Assembly: GCA_001464385.1 (NCBI GenBank)
Contig: LNFB01000231.1
Coordinates: 1-50,294 of the forward strand
Reading direction: 5' to 3'
Origin: Deltaproteobacteria bacterium Ga0077550
GTDB lineage: Bacteria > Myxococcota_A > Polyangia > Nannocystales > Nannocystaceae
Length of the DNA: 50,294 nt
A model generated the notes under the pieces. That model searched no databases. It saw nothing but the letters and a program-made list of their open reading frames with translations, and was not told the DNA's origin. Below, piece after piece: positions 24,124-31,233 of this stretch (position 1 is the stretch's first letter; each line of letters begins with the position of its first letter). The position numbers and the translations under genes are program-made.

Positions 24124-24981
24124 TCACGCCTTGCGGCGGCGACCGACGACGAAGCCCGCGGTCGCGAGCGCGCCGAACCACCCCAGCGACCACGCGCTCG
24201 GGCGGGTCGGGTCGACGGCGCACGACACCGCGCCGTCGGCGTTGCCGGTGCACTCGAGGTTGTGGCACTCGCCCGAGGCGCTGCCCTGCACGTCGATGTC
24301 GAGGCCGGCCTCGAGCGCGGCGATGCACTCCTGGAGGTTGTTGCCCGCGTCGACGTACTGGCCGTCGCAGAACAGCGCGCCCTCGGGCTGCGTGCACTGG
24401 ACCTCGCAGCCGCCCTTCAGCTCCGCCTCACACTCGACGAACCCGTCCGCCTGACAGTCGATCTGACAGTCGAGGTTGGCCTCGGCCTCGCAGGAGCCGC
24501 TGCAGCTCGCCTCGCACTTCACCGCGCACTCGGCCGACCCCGGGGTGGCCTCGCACTCGACGTCACAGTGGGCGCCACAGGTGCCGCGGCACGAGGCCGC
24601 GCACTCGGAGTCGCCGCTGTCGCAGCGCCCCATGCAGCTCCCCTCGCAGTCGGCGACGCAGCCGCCGCGACAGTCGAACGACGGGGGATCCACCTCGCAC
24701 TCGGCGAGGCACTCGCCCTCGCAGCTCGCGGTGCACTCCACGCTCGCGCTGGCGCTGCACTGCCCGTCGCACTCGGCGGTGAGCTGACCGGCGCAGGCGG
24801 CCTGGAACGCGATGGGCTCGCACTGGGCCTCGCAGCCGCCCGACGTCACGAGCTCGCACTCGGCGCTCGCCGAGACCTCGATGTCGTTGCAGGCCTCGAA
24901 GCCTGCATGCGCGACGCCGGGGATCATGAGGACACCGGCCGCGAGGAGGGCCGAGACGACGAGGGAGTGGGGGAGGATCAT
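24124..24981 (-). CDS. Cys-rich exported protein with MYXO-CTERM-like anchor
   Basis: 285 aa from ATG 24981. An N-terminal signal peptide (about residues 1-26, ending AHA) leads to a mature part with 35 cysteines, mostly in 3-5-residue spacing (GGCVADCEGSCMGRC; CRGTCGAHCDVEC), rich in Glu, Ala and Ser. The C-terminus is a hydrophobic helix followed by Arg/Lys (WFGALATAGFVVGRRRKA), as in MYXO-CTERM-type surface anchors, though the usual Cys before the helix is not obvious. Probably a disulfide-stabilised surface protein; function unknown. Confidence 0.75.
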   Translation of the reverse strand: MILPHSLVVSALLAAGVLMIPGVAHAGFEACNDIEVSASAECELVTSGGCEAQCEPIAFQAACAGQLTAECDGQCSASASVECTASCEGECLAECEVDPPSFDCRGGCVADCEGSCMGRCDSGDSECAASCRGTCGAHCDVECEATPGSAECAVKCEASCSGSCEAEANLDCQIDCQADGFVECEAELKGGCEVQCTQPEGALFCDGQYVDAGNNLQECIAALEAGLDIDVQGSASGECHNLECTGNADGAVSCAVDPTRPSAWSLGWFGALATAGFVVGRRRKA

Positions 24982-25100
24982 GCCACGGCTCGGTGCAATG
25001 CCGATGCCGCTGCACCGACGTTGCGATCCTCGGGCGCGACCACACCCGCGGGGCGTCCGTGGCGCGTGCGCCGGCGCCCGGTGTGGCCGATGCGCTGGAC

Positions 25101-26996
25101 TCACGCGAGGGGCAGCGTGAACCAGAACGTCGCGCCGGCGCCCGGCCGGCTGTCGACGGCCAGCGTGCCGCCGTGCTGCTCGACGATGCCGCGGGCGATC
25201 GCCAGCCCGAGTCCCGTACCGCCCTTGCCGCGATCGCGGGACTTCCAGTAGCGGTCGAACACGTGCGGGAGCTGCTCGGCGGCGATGCCGGGCCCGGTGT
25301 CGCTGACCGAGACGACCGCGTGCGTCGCCTCGCGACGCGCGGCCACGGTGATCGAGCCGCGGTTGGGTGTGAACTTCACCGCGTTGCCGAGCAGGTTCGA
25401 CAGCACCTGCAGCACGCGGCGACGATCGCACTGGACGCGCAGGACCTCGGCCGGTCGCGAGACCTCGAGCGCGACCCCGCGGTTCGCCGCGCGCGGGGCG
25501 ATCGCGTCCACGGCCTCCTCGAGCAGCGCGCCCGTGTCGTGGGCGGCGCGCTCGATCGAGAGGTGGCCGCTCTCGATCGTCGCGAGGTCGAGCAGGTCGC
25601 CCAGCAGCTGCTCCATGCGCAGCACGGAACGATCGATCGTCTGGCTGACGTGCGCGGCCACCGGGTCCCCGTCGAGCGTCTCGCGGAGCGTGGCGTTCGC
25701 GAGGGCGATGGTGCCCAGCGGGTCGCGGAGATCGTGGCTGACGGTCGCGAGCAGCTCCTCGCGGCTCTCGATCGCCGTCCGTTGCTCGTGGATGTCGGTC
25801 GCGGTGCCGTACCAGCGGATGACCGCGCCGTCGCCGTCGAGGTCGGGCACGGAGCGGCCGAGGTGCCAGCGGTAGACGCCATCCTGCCGGCGCAGGCGGT
25901 ACTCGAGCTGCCAGAGCACCTTGCGCTCGGCGGCGGCGGCCCAGCTCGCGAAGCAGGCCTCGAAGTCGTCCGGGTGCAGGGCCAGGCGCCAGCGCTCGGC
26001 CAGCGCGATGGACTCGCCCTGACCGGTGTACTCGAACCAATGCGGGTTGAGATACGCGTCCTCGCCGTCCGGGCTCATCGACCACACGATGAGGGGCATC
26101 GCCTCGGCGAGGACCTGGAAGCGCCGGGCGCTGTCCCGCAGCGCGCGCTGGCTGGCGCGCAGCTCGGCCTCCATCGTCTTGTGATCGTCGATGTCGGTGT
26201 TGGTGCCGAACCACCGCAAGACGCGTCCGGTCTCGTCGCGCTGGGGGATCGCGCGGCCCAGGTGCCATCGGTACGCGCCGTCCCAGCGCCGCAGGCGGAA
26301 CTCGATGTCGTAGTCCTCGCCGGTCTCGAGCGCGCGGGACCAGCGGGCGACCGCCTCCGGGACGTCCTCGGGGTGCAGCAGTTCGAGCCAGCCCGCGCCG
26401 AGCAGCACCAGGGCAGGCACGCCGGAGTAGTCGCAGACCAGCGTGTTGACGTAGTCGAGGCTGCCGTCGTGCCGCGCTGTCCAGACCTGTTGCGGGATGG
26501 ACTCGGCGAGGAAGCGGTAGCGATGCTCGGGATCCTCGGCGACGCGCGCGGGGATCCTCGTCGCGGCGGCCGAGTTCGGGATGGAGGCGAGCTCGCTGCC
26601 GATGCGGCGGCGGTACATCGCGAGCATCACGTCGAGCTTGGCGCAGAGGATCGATGGGTCGTACGGGCGGACCAGTACGTCGATCGCCCCGCATGCGTAC
26701 GCGTGCAAGATCTCCGCGTTCGACATCCCTGGCCCGCCGAGGAAGACGAGCGGGAGGTCGAGCGCCCTCGCGTGCTGCCGCAGCGGCGCGAGCACCTCGA
26801 GGGCGTCGGGGATGGCGGTGAGGTCGATGACGATGGCGGCGATGTCGATGTCGACGCGGGCGAGCGCATCGCTGGCGCTGCGGCGCGCGAGCTGGCGACC
26901 GAGCGTCGCGAGCTCGGCCACCAGCGCTGCGCTGGCGCCGACGAGCAGGATCGTGTCGAAGGCCTCCACGATGCCCGAGCGGTCGCTACGCGGCAT
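25101..26996 (-). CDS. PAS-domain sensor histidine kinase with degenerate receiver N-terminus
   Basis: 631 aa. Order: a receiver-like domain (about 14-125), two PAS/PAC modules (about 155-285 and 295-415, each with YRWHLGR and WYGT/WFGT-TDI), HisKA with phosphoacceptor in VSHDLRDPLG (about 435), and HATPase with NLLGNAVKFTPN, DTGPGIA and GTGLGLAIA. The receiver-like part keeps an Asp at the phosphorylation strand (IVIDLTA) but lacks the acidic pair after strand 1 and has Arg where the Lys of KP should be, so it is probably not phosphorylated normally. No transmembrane segment, so it is cytosolic. No cognate regulator adjoins it; it is an orphan kinase. Confidence 0.88.
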   Translation of the reverse strand: MPRSDRSGIVEAFDTILLVGASAALVAELATLGRQLARRSASDALARVDIDIAAIVIDLTAIPDALEVLAPLRQHARALDLPLVFLGGPGMSNAEILHAYACGAIDVLVRPYDPSILCAKLDVMLAMYRRRIGSELASIPNSAAATRIPARVAEDPEHRYRFLAESIPQQVWTARHDGSLDYVNTLVCDYSGVPALVLLGAGWLELLHPEDVPEAVARWSRALETGEDYDIEFRLRRWDGAYRWHLGRAIPQRDETGRVLRWFGTNTDIDDHKTMEAELRASQRALRDSARRFQVLAEAMPLIVWSMSPDGEDAYLNPHWFEYTGQGESIALAERWRLALHPDDFEACFASWAAAAERKVLWQLEYRLRRQDGVYRWHLGRSVPDLDGDGAVIRWYGTATDIHEQRTAIESREELLATVSHDLRDPLGTIALANATLRETLDGDPVAAHVSQTIDRSVLRMEQLLGDLLDLATIESGHLSIERAAHDTGALLEEAVDAIAPRAANRGVALEVSRPAEVLRVQCDRRRVLQVLSNLLGNAVKFTPNRGSITVAARREATHAVVSVSDTGPGIAAEQLPHVFDRYWKSRDRGKGGTGLGLAIARGIVEQHGGTLAVDSRPGAGATFWFTLPLA

Positions 26997-27118
26997 GCGG
27001 CGCGACTATACCGGATCTCCGCCGAGGGCAACGGCGGCCGCGGGGACGCACGAGGCGTCGCCACGGGTCTGCGGGGCGTGATCTGGGTCTCGCCCCCGGT
27101 CCCCGGCCGAACGCCGGT

Positions 27119-27448
27119 TCACAGGCCGAACGCGCACTCGAGGCCGGCGCCGATCGTGCAGCCGGTGAAATCGTCGCAGCTCTCCTCGGCGCACGAGTCG
27201 AGGTCGTCGAGCGCATCCTCCTGGTCGTCGGCCATGCAGTCGTCCATCGCATCTTCGCAGTTCGACGCGCAGTCGTCCTCGTCGAGCTCGTCATTGCAAC
27301 CGGCCGCGGCGGCGCAGTAGTCGGCGCAGGTCCGGGAGATGCGGAGATCGCCGGTCCCGTTGCGCTCACAGGCGGGGAGCTGCGCGGCGGAGATGCCGAC
27401 GACGAGGCCGAGGATCCAACGGGTGAGGTGGCGGGGGGCGAGGGTCAT
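27119..27448 (-). CDS. small Cys- and Asp-rich lipoprotein
   Basis: 109 aa from ATG 27448. Signal peptide with a hydrophobic core (WILGLVVGISAAQ) and Cys in LPAC; the mature part is acidic and has about ten cysteines (CADYCAAAAGCNDELDEDDCASNC; CMADD; CAEESCDDFTGC). It resembles the short Cys-rich periplasmic or surface lipoproteins seen repeatedly in myxobacteria. No known domain. It is followed downstream by nothing on the same strand for 0.1 kb, and it lies 48 bp downstream of the coiled-coil lipoprotein gene, so the two may be co-transcribed. Confidence 0.65.
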   Translation of the reverse strand: MTLAPRHLTRWILGLVVGISAAQLPACERNGTGDLRISRTCADYCAAAAGCNDELDEDDCASNCEDAMDDCMADDQEDALDDLDSCAEESCDDFTGCTIGAGLECAFGL

Positions 27449-27496
27449 GGTTCGAGCTCCAGGGGTTGGAGGTGCTGTGGGTCGTCGCGGTGCGGA

Positions 27497-27883
27497 TCAG
27501 TTCACGGGTGGCGGTGGGGTCTCGTCGCGCTTGCGCAGTCCGTCGGCGGCGCGCTGGGCGGCCTCGTCGATCTCGCCGCCGGCCTTCTCGAGGCCGTCGG
27601 CCGTCTTGGTCGCGGCGGCGTCGAGCTTCTTCTCGGCGCGCTCGCCCGCGCGCTCGAGGTCGGTGCGGGTCGACTCGACCCCCGCGGCGGTCCGCGCCTT
27701 CAGCTCGGCGGCCTTGCGCTCGGCGTCGTAGGCCGCGTCGTCCACGGTCTTCTCGACCTTGTCCGTCGCGCGATCGACCTTCTGAGCGGGCGTGGGCTCG
27801 GGCGCTGTGTCGTTCTTCGGACAGGCGATGCCGAACACCGAGAGGGCGCAGATGCGGGGGAGGATCCAACGTGGACGTCGCAT
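27497..27883 (-). CDS. coiled-coil lipoprotein
   Basis: 128 aa from ATG 27883. Short signal peptide with a FGIAC lipobox, then a Pro-rich start and a long Ala/Lys/Glu/Asp-rich helix (about residues 35-115) with heptad-like spacing, ending in a Pro run. It is similar in style to small envelope stress or LEA-like lipoproteins, but no specific family is recognised. The gene is divergent from the OmpA-like gene at 28096; the 212-bp gap between them shows no other feature that I can support. Confidence 0.65.
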   Translation of the reverse strand: MRRPRWILPRICALSVFGIACPKNDTAPEPTPAQKVDRATDKVEKTVDDAAYDAERKAAELKARTAAGVESTRTDLERAGERAEKKLDAAATKTADGLEKAGGEIDEAAQRAADGLRKRDETPPPPVN

Positions 27884-28095
27884 GCCGCCCCGACTGTGCA
27901 GGCGCCGTGCCGACGGCAGCGCGCGACAAAAATCGCGGAGGCGGCGGTGCGTCGCGTGTCAACGCCGCACGGTGGGCAGGCCCGCACGTGCCTGGTCGAG
28001 GGCGCCGGCGCACGATTCCCCCGACGTCCTGGGCCAGCGCGCTGGAATGACTCGGCTCGTCCACCGCGGCGCCACCGTTGCAGTGATCGCGGCGC

Positions 28096-28716
28096 ATGAG
28101 ACCCGTCGCGACGATTCCCAAGCTCCTGCGCCCCAGGCTCCGCAGCGCCATCTCCGGCGGCCCGACGCTCGGCGTCCTCGTCCTGCTCCTCGGCGCCGTG
28201 GGCTGTCAGCATCGTGGTCACGCCGAGGCGACGGCTAGCGCCGCGTCTCCGTCTCCGCTCGCCCCGGCGAGCGTCGGGGAGCGCACCGCCGAGCACGATC
28301 GTTACGACGCGAACGCGCTGGCGCGAACGGGGATCACGATCGACCGCGAGATCGTCGACGCCTGCCACGTCGACGGCGCGCAGACGTTCTTCGCCTTCGA
28401 CTCGACGAAGGTCACCCCGCGGACCCACGACGTCCTCGCGCTCGTCGCTGCGTGCGTGAACGAGGGGCCGCTGAAGGGTCGCGAGCTCGAATTGGTCGGC
28501 CACGCCGATCCGCGCGGCAGCGACGACTACAACAAGGAGCTCGGGCTGACCCGCGCAGAGTCCGTCGCGGAGTGCCTGCGGGAGCACGGCGTCGCGCCGA
28601 CGAACCTGGAGATCAACTCGGTGGGCGAGGGCGCGGCCTCGAGCGAGCCCTCGGAATGGCCGCTCGATCGTCGCGTGGAGATCAGGGTCAAGCCGGCGGC
28701 GACGGCGGCCCGATGA
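28096..28716 (+). CDS. OmpA/Pal-like peptidoglycan-binding lipoprotein
   Basis: 206 aa. ATG 28096 starts a long n-region, a hydrophobic core and a GAVGC lipobox. After a Ala/Ser/Pro linker comes an OmpA-C domain (about residues 80-200): FFAFDSTKVTPRTHDVL, VGHADPRGSDDYNKELGLTRAESV and WPLDRRVEI carry the conserved Asp and Arg that bind the diaminopimelate side chain. It should anchor the outer membrane to the cell wall. The TGA overlaps the ATG of the following pseudokinase gene (ATGA), so the two are translationally coupled. Confidence 0.88.
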   Translation: MRPVATIPKLLRPRLRSAISGGPTLGVLVLLLGAVGCQHRGHAEATASAASPSPLAPASVGERTAEHDRYDANALARTGITIDREIVDACHVDGAQTFFAFDSTKVTPRTHDVLALVAACVNEGPLKGRELELVGHADPRGSDDYNKELGLTRAESVAECLREHGVAPTNLEINSVGEGAASSEPSEWPLDRRVEIRVKPAATAAR

Positions 28717-28982
28717 CCGCGTCCACCACCCACCTGGGCGCCGGTGAGGCGGGGGCAGCCCCCGGCGCGATCACTCGGCGCTACCGGGTCGATCCCGAGT
28801 CGTCGCCGCGGCGCGAGCACGTGGCCTTCCGCGCGACGCGGCGTGGGGACGAACTCCCCGCGTGGATCCTGGTCCCGCAATGGCCTCGCGCGGACCGCTT
28901 CGCGAACGCGGTCGGATTCGTGCGCGCGGCAAAGCTGTCGATCCGGCTGCGCCACCCGCAGGTGGTGCGCACGCTCGCGTAG
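28713..28982 (+). CDS. 5' part of a pseudokinase gene interrupted by an inversion
   Basis: Currently encodes 89 aa: a RRYRV start, then a degenerate kinase N-lobe with the helix-C-like end AAKLSIRLRHPQVVRTL, which is the usual HPNVV-R-LD of Ser/Thr kinases. It stops at a TAG immediately after an 11-bp repeat (28967-28977). The missing continuation DVGLLADGRPYAVV lies on the opposite strand starting at the matching inverted repeat near 29380. The strand-3 Lys of kinases is absent, so even the whole protein would be catalytically dead. It is coupled to the OmpA-like gene by ATGA. Confidence 0.8.
   Translation: MTASTTHLGAGEAGAAPGAITRRYRVDPESSPRREHVAFRATRRGDELPAWILVPQWPRADRFANAVGFVRAAKLSIRLRHPQVVRTLA
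28967..28977. repeat. left 11-bp inverted repeat of the inverted segment
   Basis: GCGCACGCTCG; its exact reverse complement is at 29380-29390. It marks the codons V-R-T-L where the kinase reading frame jumps strands. Confidence 0.85.
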
Positions 28983-29379
28983 CCTAGTCTGCCCAGCGCC
29001 CGCAGCAGCACGTTGTCGAGACCGCTGGCCTCCGTCGCGCCCTCGGCCCCGCGCGGCGAGGCGCCCAGCAGGGCGTGGACGATCATCGCGATCGCGGGGG
29101 CGTCGGTCTCGGGAAGGCGCGCGTCGCTCGGCACGAACAGCCCACCGAGTCGCACGTCGTCCGTGGTGCCGTCGATGAGGATGCAGCTCTCGAGGTCGAG
29201 CGACCGCGGGGCGAGGCCGACGCGACGCACCGCCTCGACGGCGCCGCAGAGGCGGAGCGCGACGCCGCGGGCGACGGGCCACGACATCGGGCCGTGCTGC
29301 GCGAGCGCGGCCCCCAACGGCTGCGCCGGCGGGCGGGCGACCACCGCATAGGGGCGGCCGTCCGCGAGCAGACCGACGT
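28978..29379 (-). pseudogene. inverted middle part of the pseudokinase gene
   Basis: On the minus strand this encodes DVGLLADGRPYAVVARPPAQ, then LGAALAQHGPMSWPVARGVA and LRLCGAVEAVRRVGLAPRS, and finally a C-lobe-like VLLRALGRLGYAS. These align with strands 4-5, helices D-E and the C-lobe of Ser/Thr kinases. HRDLKPEN is replaced by APRSLDLESC and DFG by LGG, and the activation loop is shortened, so this is a pseudokinase. In the present orientation it has no start codon of its own. Confidence 0.75.
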
Positions 29380-29390
29380 CGAGCGTGCGC
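29380..29390. repeat. right 11-bp inverted repeat of the inverted segment
   Basis: CGAGCGTGCGC, reverse complement of 28967-28977. The flanking bases do not match, so the repeat is exactly 11 bp. Confidence 0.85.
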
Positions 29391-29588
29391 GAGCTGCAGC
29401 TGGCGCTGGCGGCGATCGACGTCGATGGGCGACGGGAGTCCCACGGTGCGAACCACGCCGAGATGGTCGGCGAGTTCGTGCACGACGACGACGGCGCGCG
29501 CGCGCATGGGCCCGATCGAGCGCCCGTGTCACACGCCCAGACCGGCGCGGGCGGAGAACCCGTGGGCGCCATCTGGCACGACAGTTGA
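29391..29588 (+). pseudogene. 3' part of the interrupted pseudokinase gene
   Basis: Plus-strand frame beginning ELQLALAAIDVDGRR and ending at the TGA at 29588. The first residues complete the kinase-domain end (YASVRELQLALAAI; compare YASAxELxxAL in active kinases), followed by about 55 hydrophilic residues with no recognised domain. Without inversion of the middle segment it is not joined to a start codon. Confidence 0.65.
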
Positions 29589-29642
29589 AACGTCACCCCA
29601 CACGAGAGCCCGCACGGAGCTCCGGACCAAGGGAAACGACAC

Positions 29643-29840
29643 ATGAACTGGGACATCATCGAAGGCAAGTGGGACGGGTTCAAGGCCGCGCTGCGACAGA
29701 AGTGGGGCAAGCTCACCGATGACGACGTGGAGCAGGCCCGAGGCCAGCGCGACAAGCTCGTGGGGAAGATCCGCGAGCACTACGGCGAGGCGAAGGACAA
29801 GGTCGAGCGCGCGCTCGACGACATGATCGCCGCGCTGTGA
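29643..29840 (+). CDS. CsbD-family stress protein
   Basis: 65 aa from ATG 29643 with an AAGGGA ribosome site 7 nt upstream. MNWDIIEGKWDGFKAALRQK and the WGKLTDDDVEQARGQRDKL block match the CsbD family, whose members are small helical proteins strongly induced by general stress (sigma-B in Bacillus, RpoS in enterics). Full length for the family. It heads a cluster of stress-type genes (membrane protein, BON protein) on the same strand. Biochemical role unknown in the family. Confidence 0.93.
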   Translation: MNWDIIEGKWDGFKAALRQKWGKLTDDDVEQARGQRDKLVGKIREHYGEAKDKVERALDDMIAAL

Positions 29841-29931
29841 TTGTGATCGCGAGGCTGCGGCGCGCGGGGGTCCCCGCGCCCGCGGGCTCGCACCTGTCGA
29901 ATCTCCAGCCGTGCGCGAAACGAGGGAGACC

Positions 29932-30372
29932 ATGCGAATCGCAGTCCTGTTCGAGAACCAGCTCCGGGCGACGTGGGCCAGCAACGCGCTGCGCGGCAGC
30001 GGCACCCTGGATCCCACCGACGCCGTGACGCTGCACCACGGGGCCGAGGGGCCGGCGGTCGAGCGCGACGATCGGAGCCTCGGTGCCGTCGTCGTCCTCG
30101 GTCTCGGGTGCGCGATCCTGATGACGTTCGCGCTCGAGGGCGTGACGCTGTTGGCCCTCGTCACGGCGACCGCGCTCGCGCTGGCCTGGGGCGCGCTCTA
30201 CGGGGTACTGGCGAGCACCCTGTCCGGTTCGGTCGCGTCCACGGTCGCGCGCACCGAGTCACCGACTGCACGCGCGATCGTGCTGGTCGAGTCGGGCTCT
30301 CCCGACTCGATCGCGCGCGCGCGTCGCTATCTCCTGGCCTGTGCGGGCGCGGTGGCGGCGCGCTCGGGATGA
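29932..30372 (+). CDS. membrane protein with two transmembrane segments
   Basis: 146 aa from ATG 29932, preceded by GAGGGAG at a good distance. The N-terminal 45 residues are soluble (MRIAVLFENQLRATW), then come two hydrophobic helices (about 57-75 and 78-95) separated by a short turn, then a soluble C-terminal region with a VLVESGSPDSIARARRYL strand-helix. The layout recalls general-stress membrane proteins with a central Gly-rich hairpin, but I cannot name the family. The stop overlaps the next ATG (ATGA). Confidence 0.7.
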   Translation: MRIAVLFENQLRATWASNALRGSGTLDPTDAVTLHHGAEGPAVERDDRSLGAVVVLGLGCAILMTFALEGVTLLALVTATALALAWGALYGVLASTLSGSVASTVARTESPTARAIVLVESGSPDSIARARRYLLACAGAVAARSG

Positions 30373-31202
30373 GCGCGGTCATGGTCGGCGTCGACGACCA
30401 ACTGCTGATCGTCGGCGAGGTCCGAGAGCGCGAGGCGTTGATGCTCGCGCTCGATCATTGGGCTTCGCGCGCCATCGGTGTCGACGACGTGACCGCCGCG
30501 ATCTCGCGCATGACCGTCGCCACGACGGCGGTGCTGCTCCTCGCCGGCGACGCGCCCGGCGGGGAGCTGAGGCGCCTGATCGCCGGGGTCGCGGGGCACG
30601 AACCCGCGGTGCTGCTGCTCGTGCCCGCGGACTCGCTGGACGAGGGCGAGGCCGAGGAACTCTACGAGATCGGCGCCGCCGTCGTGCTGGCGTGGCCGGC
30701 CGAGTCCCTGTTGGTGCCTCGGATCATCGACGCGCTGCTCGCAGTCGGCGACGCGCCGGGAGAAGCGAGCGATGACGCCGTTCGCACCCCGCTCGAGCAC
30801 GCCGTGCGCGCCCGGCTGACCGCGGATCCCGTGCTGCACACGATGGCAGTGCGGGTGCTGGTCGGCACGGCGGTGCTGCGCGGCACCGTTGCGTCGGCGT
30901 GGGAGCGTGCCCGCCTGCGCCGGCTCGTGGAGACGGTGCCCGGCATCGCGCGCGTCATCGACCATGGCGTCGCAGTGTTCGGCACGACCGTTCCGGACGA
31001 GGAGCTGCGCAAGATCGTCGATGCCACGCTGCGCTCGGTGGGCAATGCGGAGGCGCGGGGGCTCGAGATCGACATCCACGCGGCGATCGCCACGCTGCAC
31101 GGGGTCGCGAGCACGCGCGAGGTCGCGTCGCGGGTGTGCAATGCGATCCGCAGGATCCCCGGGATCCGGCGGGCGTACGACGCGACGGTCGTCGAGCAGT
31201 GA
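30369..31202 (+). CDS. protein with receiver-like N-terminus and two BON domains
   Basis: 277 aa from ATG 30369. The first 120 residues form a Rossmann/receiver-like alternating fold (LLIVGEVRERE; AVLLLVPADSLD; AAVVLAWPAES) without a clear phosphorylation Asp. The C-terminal half has two BON-like repeats (about 145-200 and 215-275), each with an initial helix and the G-V-x-s ... V-x-G-I-x-x-V pattern (LRGTVASAWERARLRRLVE; LHGVASTREVASRVCNAI). BON domains bind phospholipids or other hydrophobic ligands and are typical of envelope stress proteins such as OsmY. There is no signal peptide. Coupled by ATGA to the membrane protein before it. Confidence 0.75.
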   Translation: MSAVMVGVDDQLLIVGEVREREALMLALDHWASRAIGVDDVTAAISRMTVATTAVLLLAGDAPGGELRRLIAGVAGHEPAVLLLVPADSLDEGEAEELYEIGAAVVLAWPAESLLVPRIIDALLAVGDAPGEASDDAVRTPLEHAVRARLTADPVLHTMAVRVLVGTAVLRGTVASAWERARLRRLVETVPGIARVIDHGVAVFGTTVPDEELRKIVDATLRSVGNAEARGLEIDIHAAIATLHGVASTREVASRVCNAIRRIPGIRRAYDATVVEQ

Positions 31203-31233
31203 GGCGAGGAGTGCTCGCCCAGCTGCGCGGCGT

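Larger units (their letters stand above)
28967..29390. other. inverted (possibly invertible) DNA segment within a pseudokinase gene
   Basis: A 424-bp segment bounded by 11-bp inverted repeats. Reading 28713-28977, then the reverse complement of 28978-29379, then 29380-29588 gives one uninterrupted frame of 292 codons with the order of a kinase fold from N-lobe to the closing ASVRELQLALAAI helix. The 402-bp core is a multiple of three. No recombinase gene is visible in the window, so a phase switch is possible but not shown. Confidence 0.75.

Noticed and set aside
28983..29642. A separate gene in the 0.66-kb stretch after the kinase fragment
   Set aside because: Everything coding-like there is explained by the inverted middle and 3' part of the pseudokinase; the last 54 bp are the CsbD leader.
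29391..29755. Minus-strand extension of the inverted kinase fragment to 29755
   Set aside because: Upstream of the right repeat the minus-strand frame is Ser/Arg-rich with no kinase features and overlaps the CsbD gene; only the part between the repeats is kinase-like.
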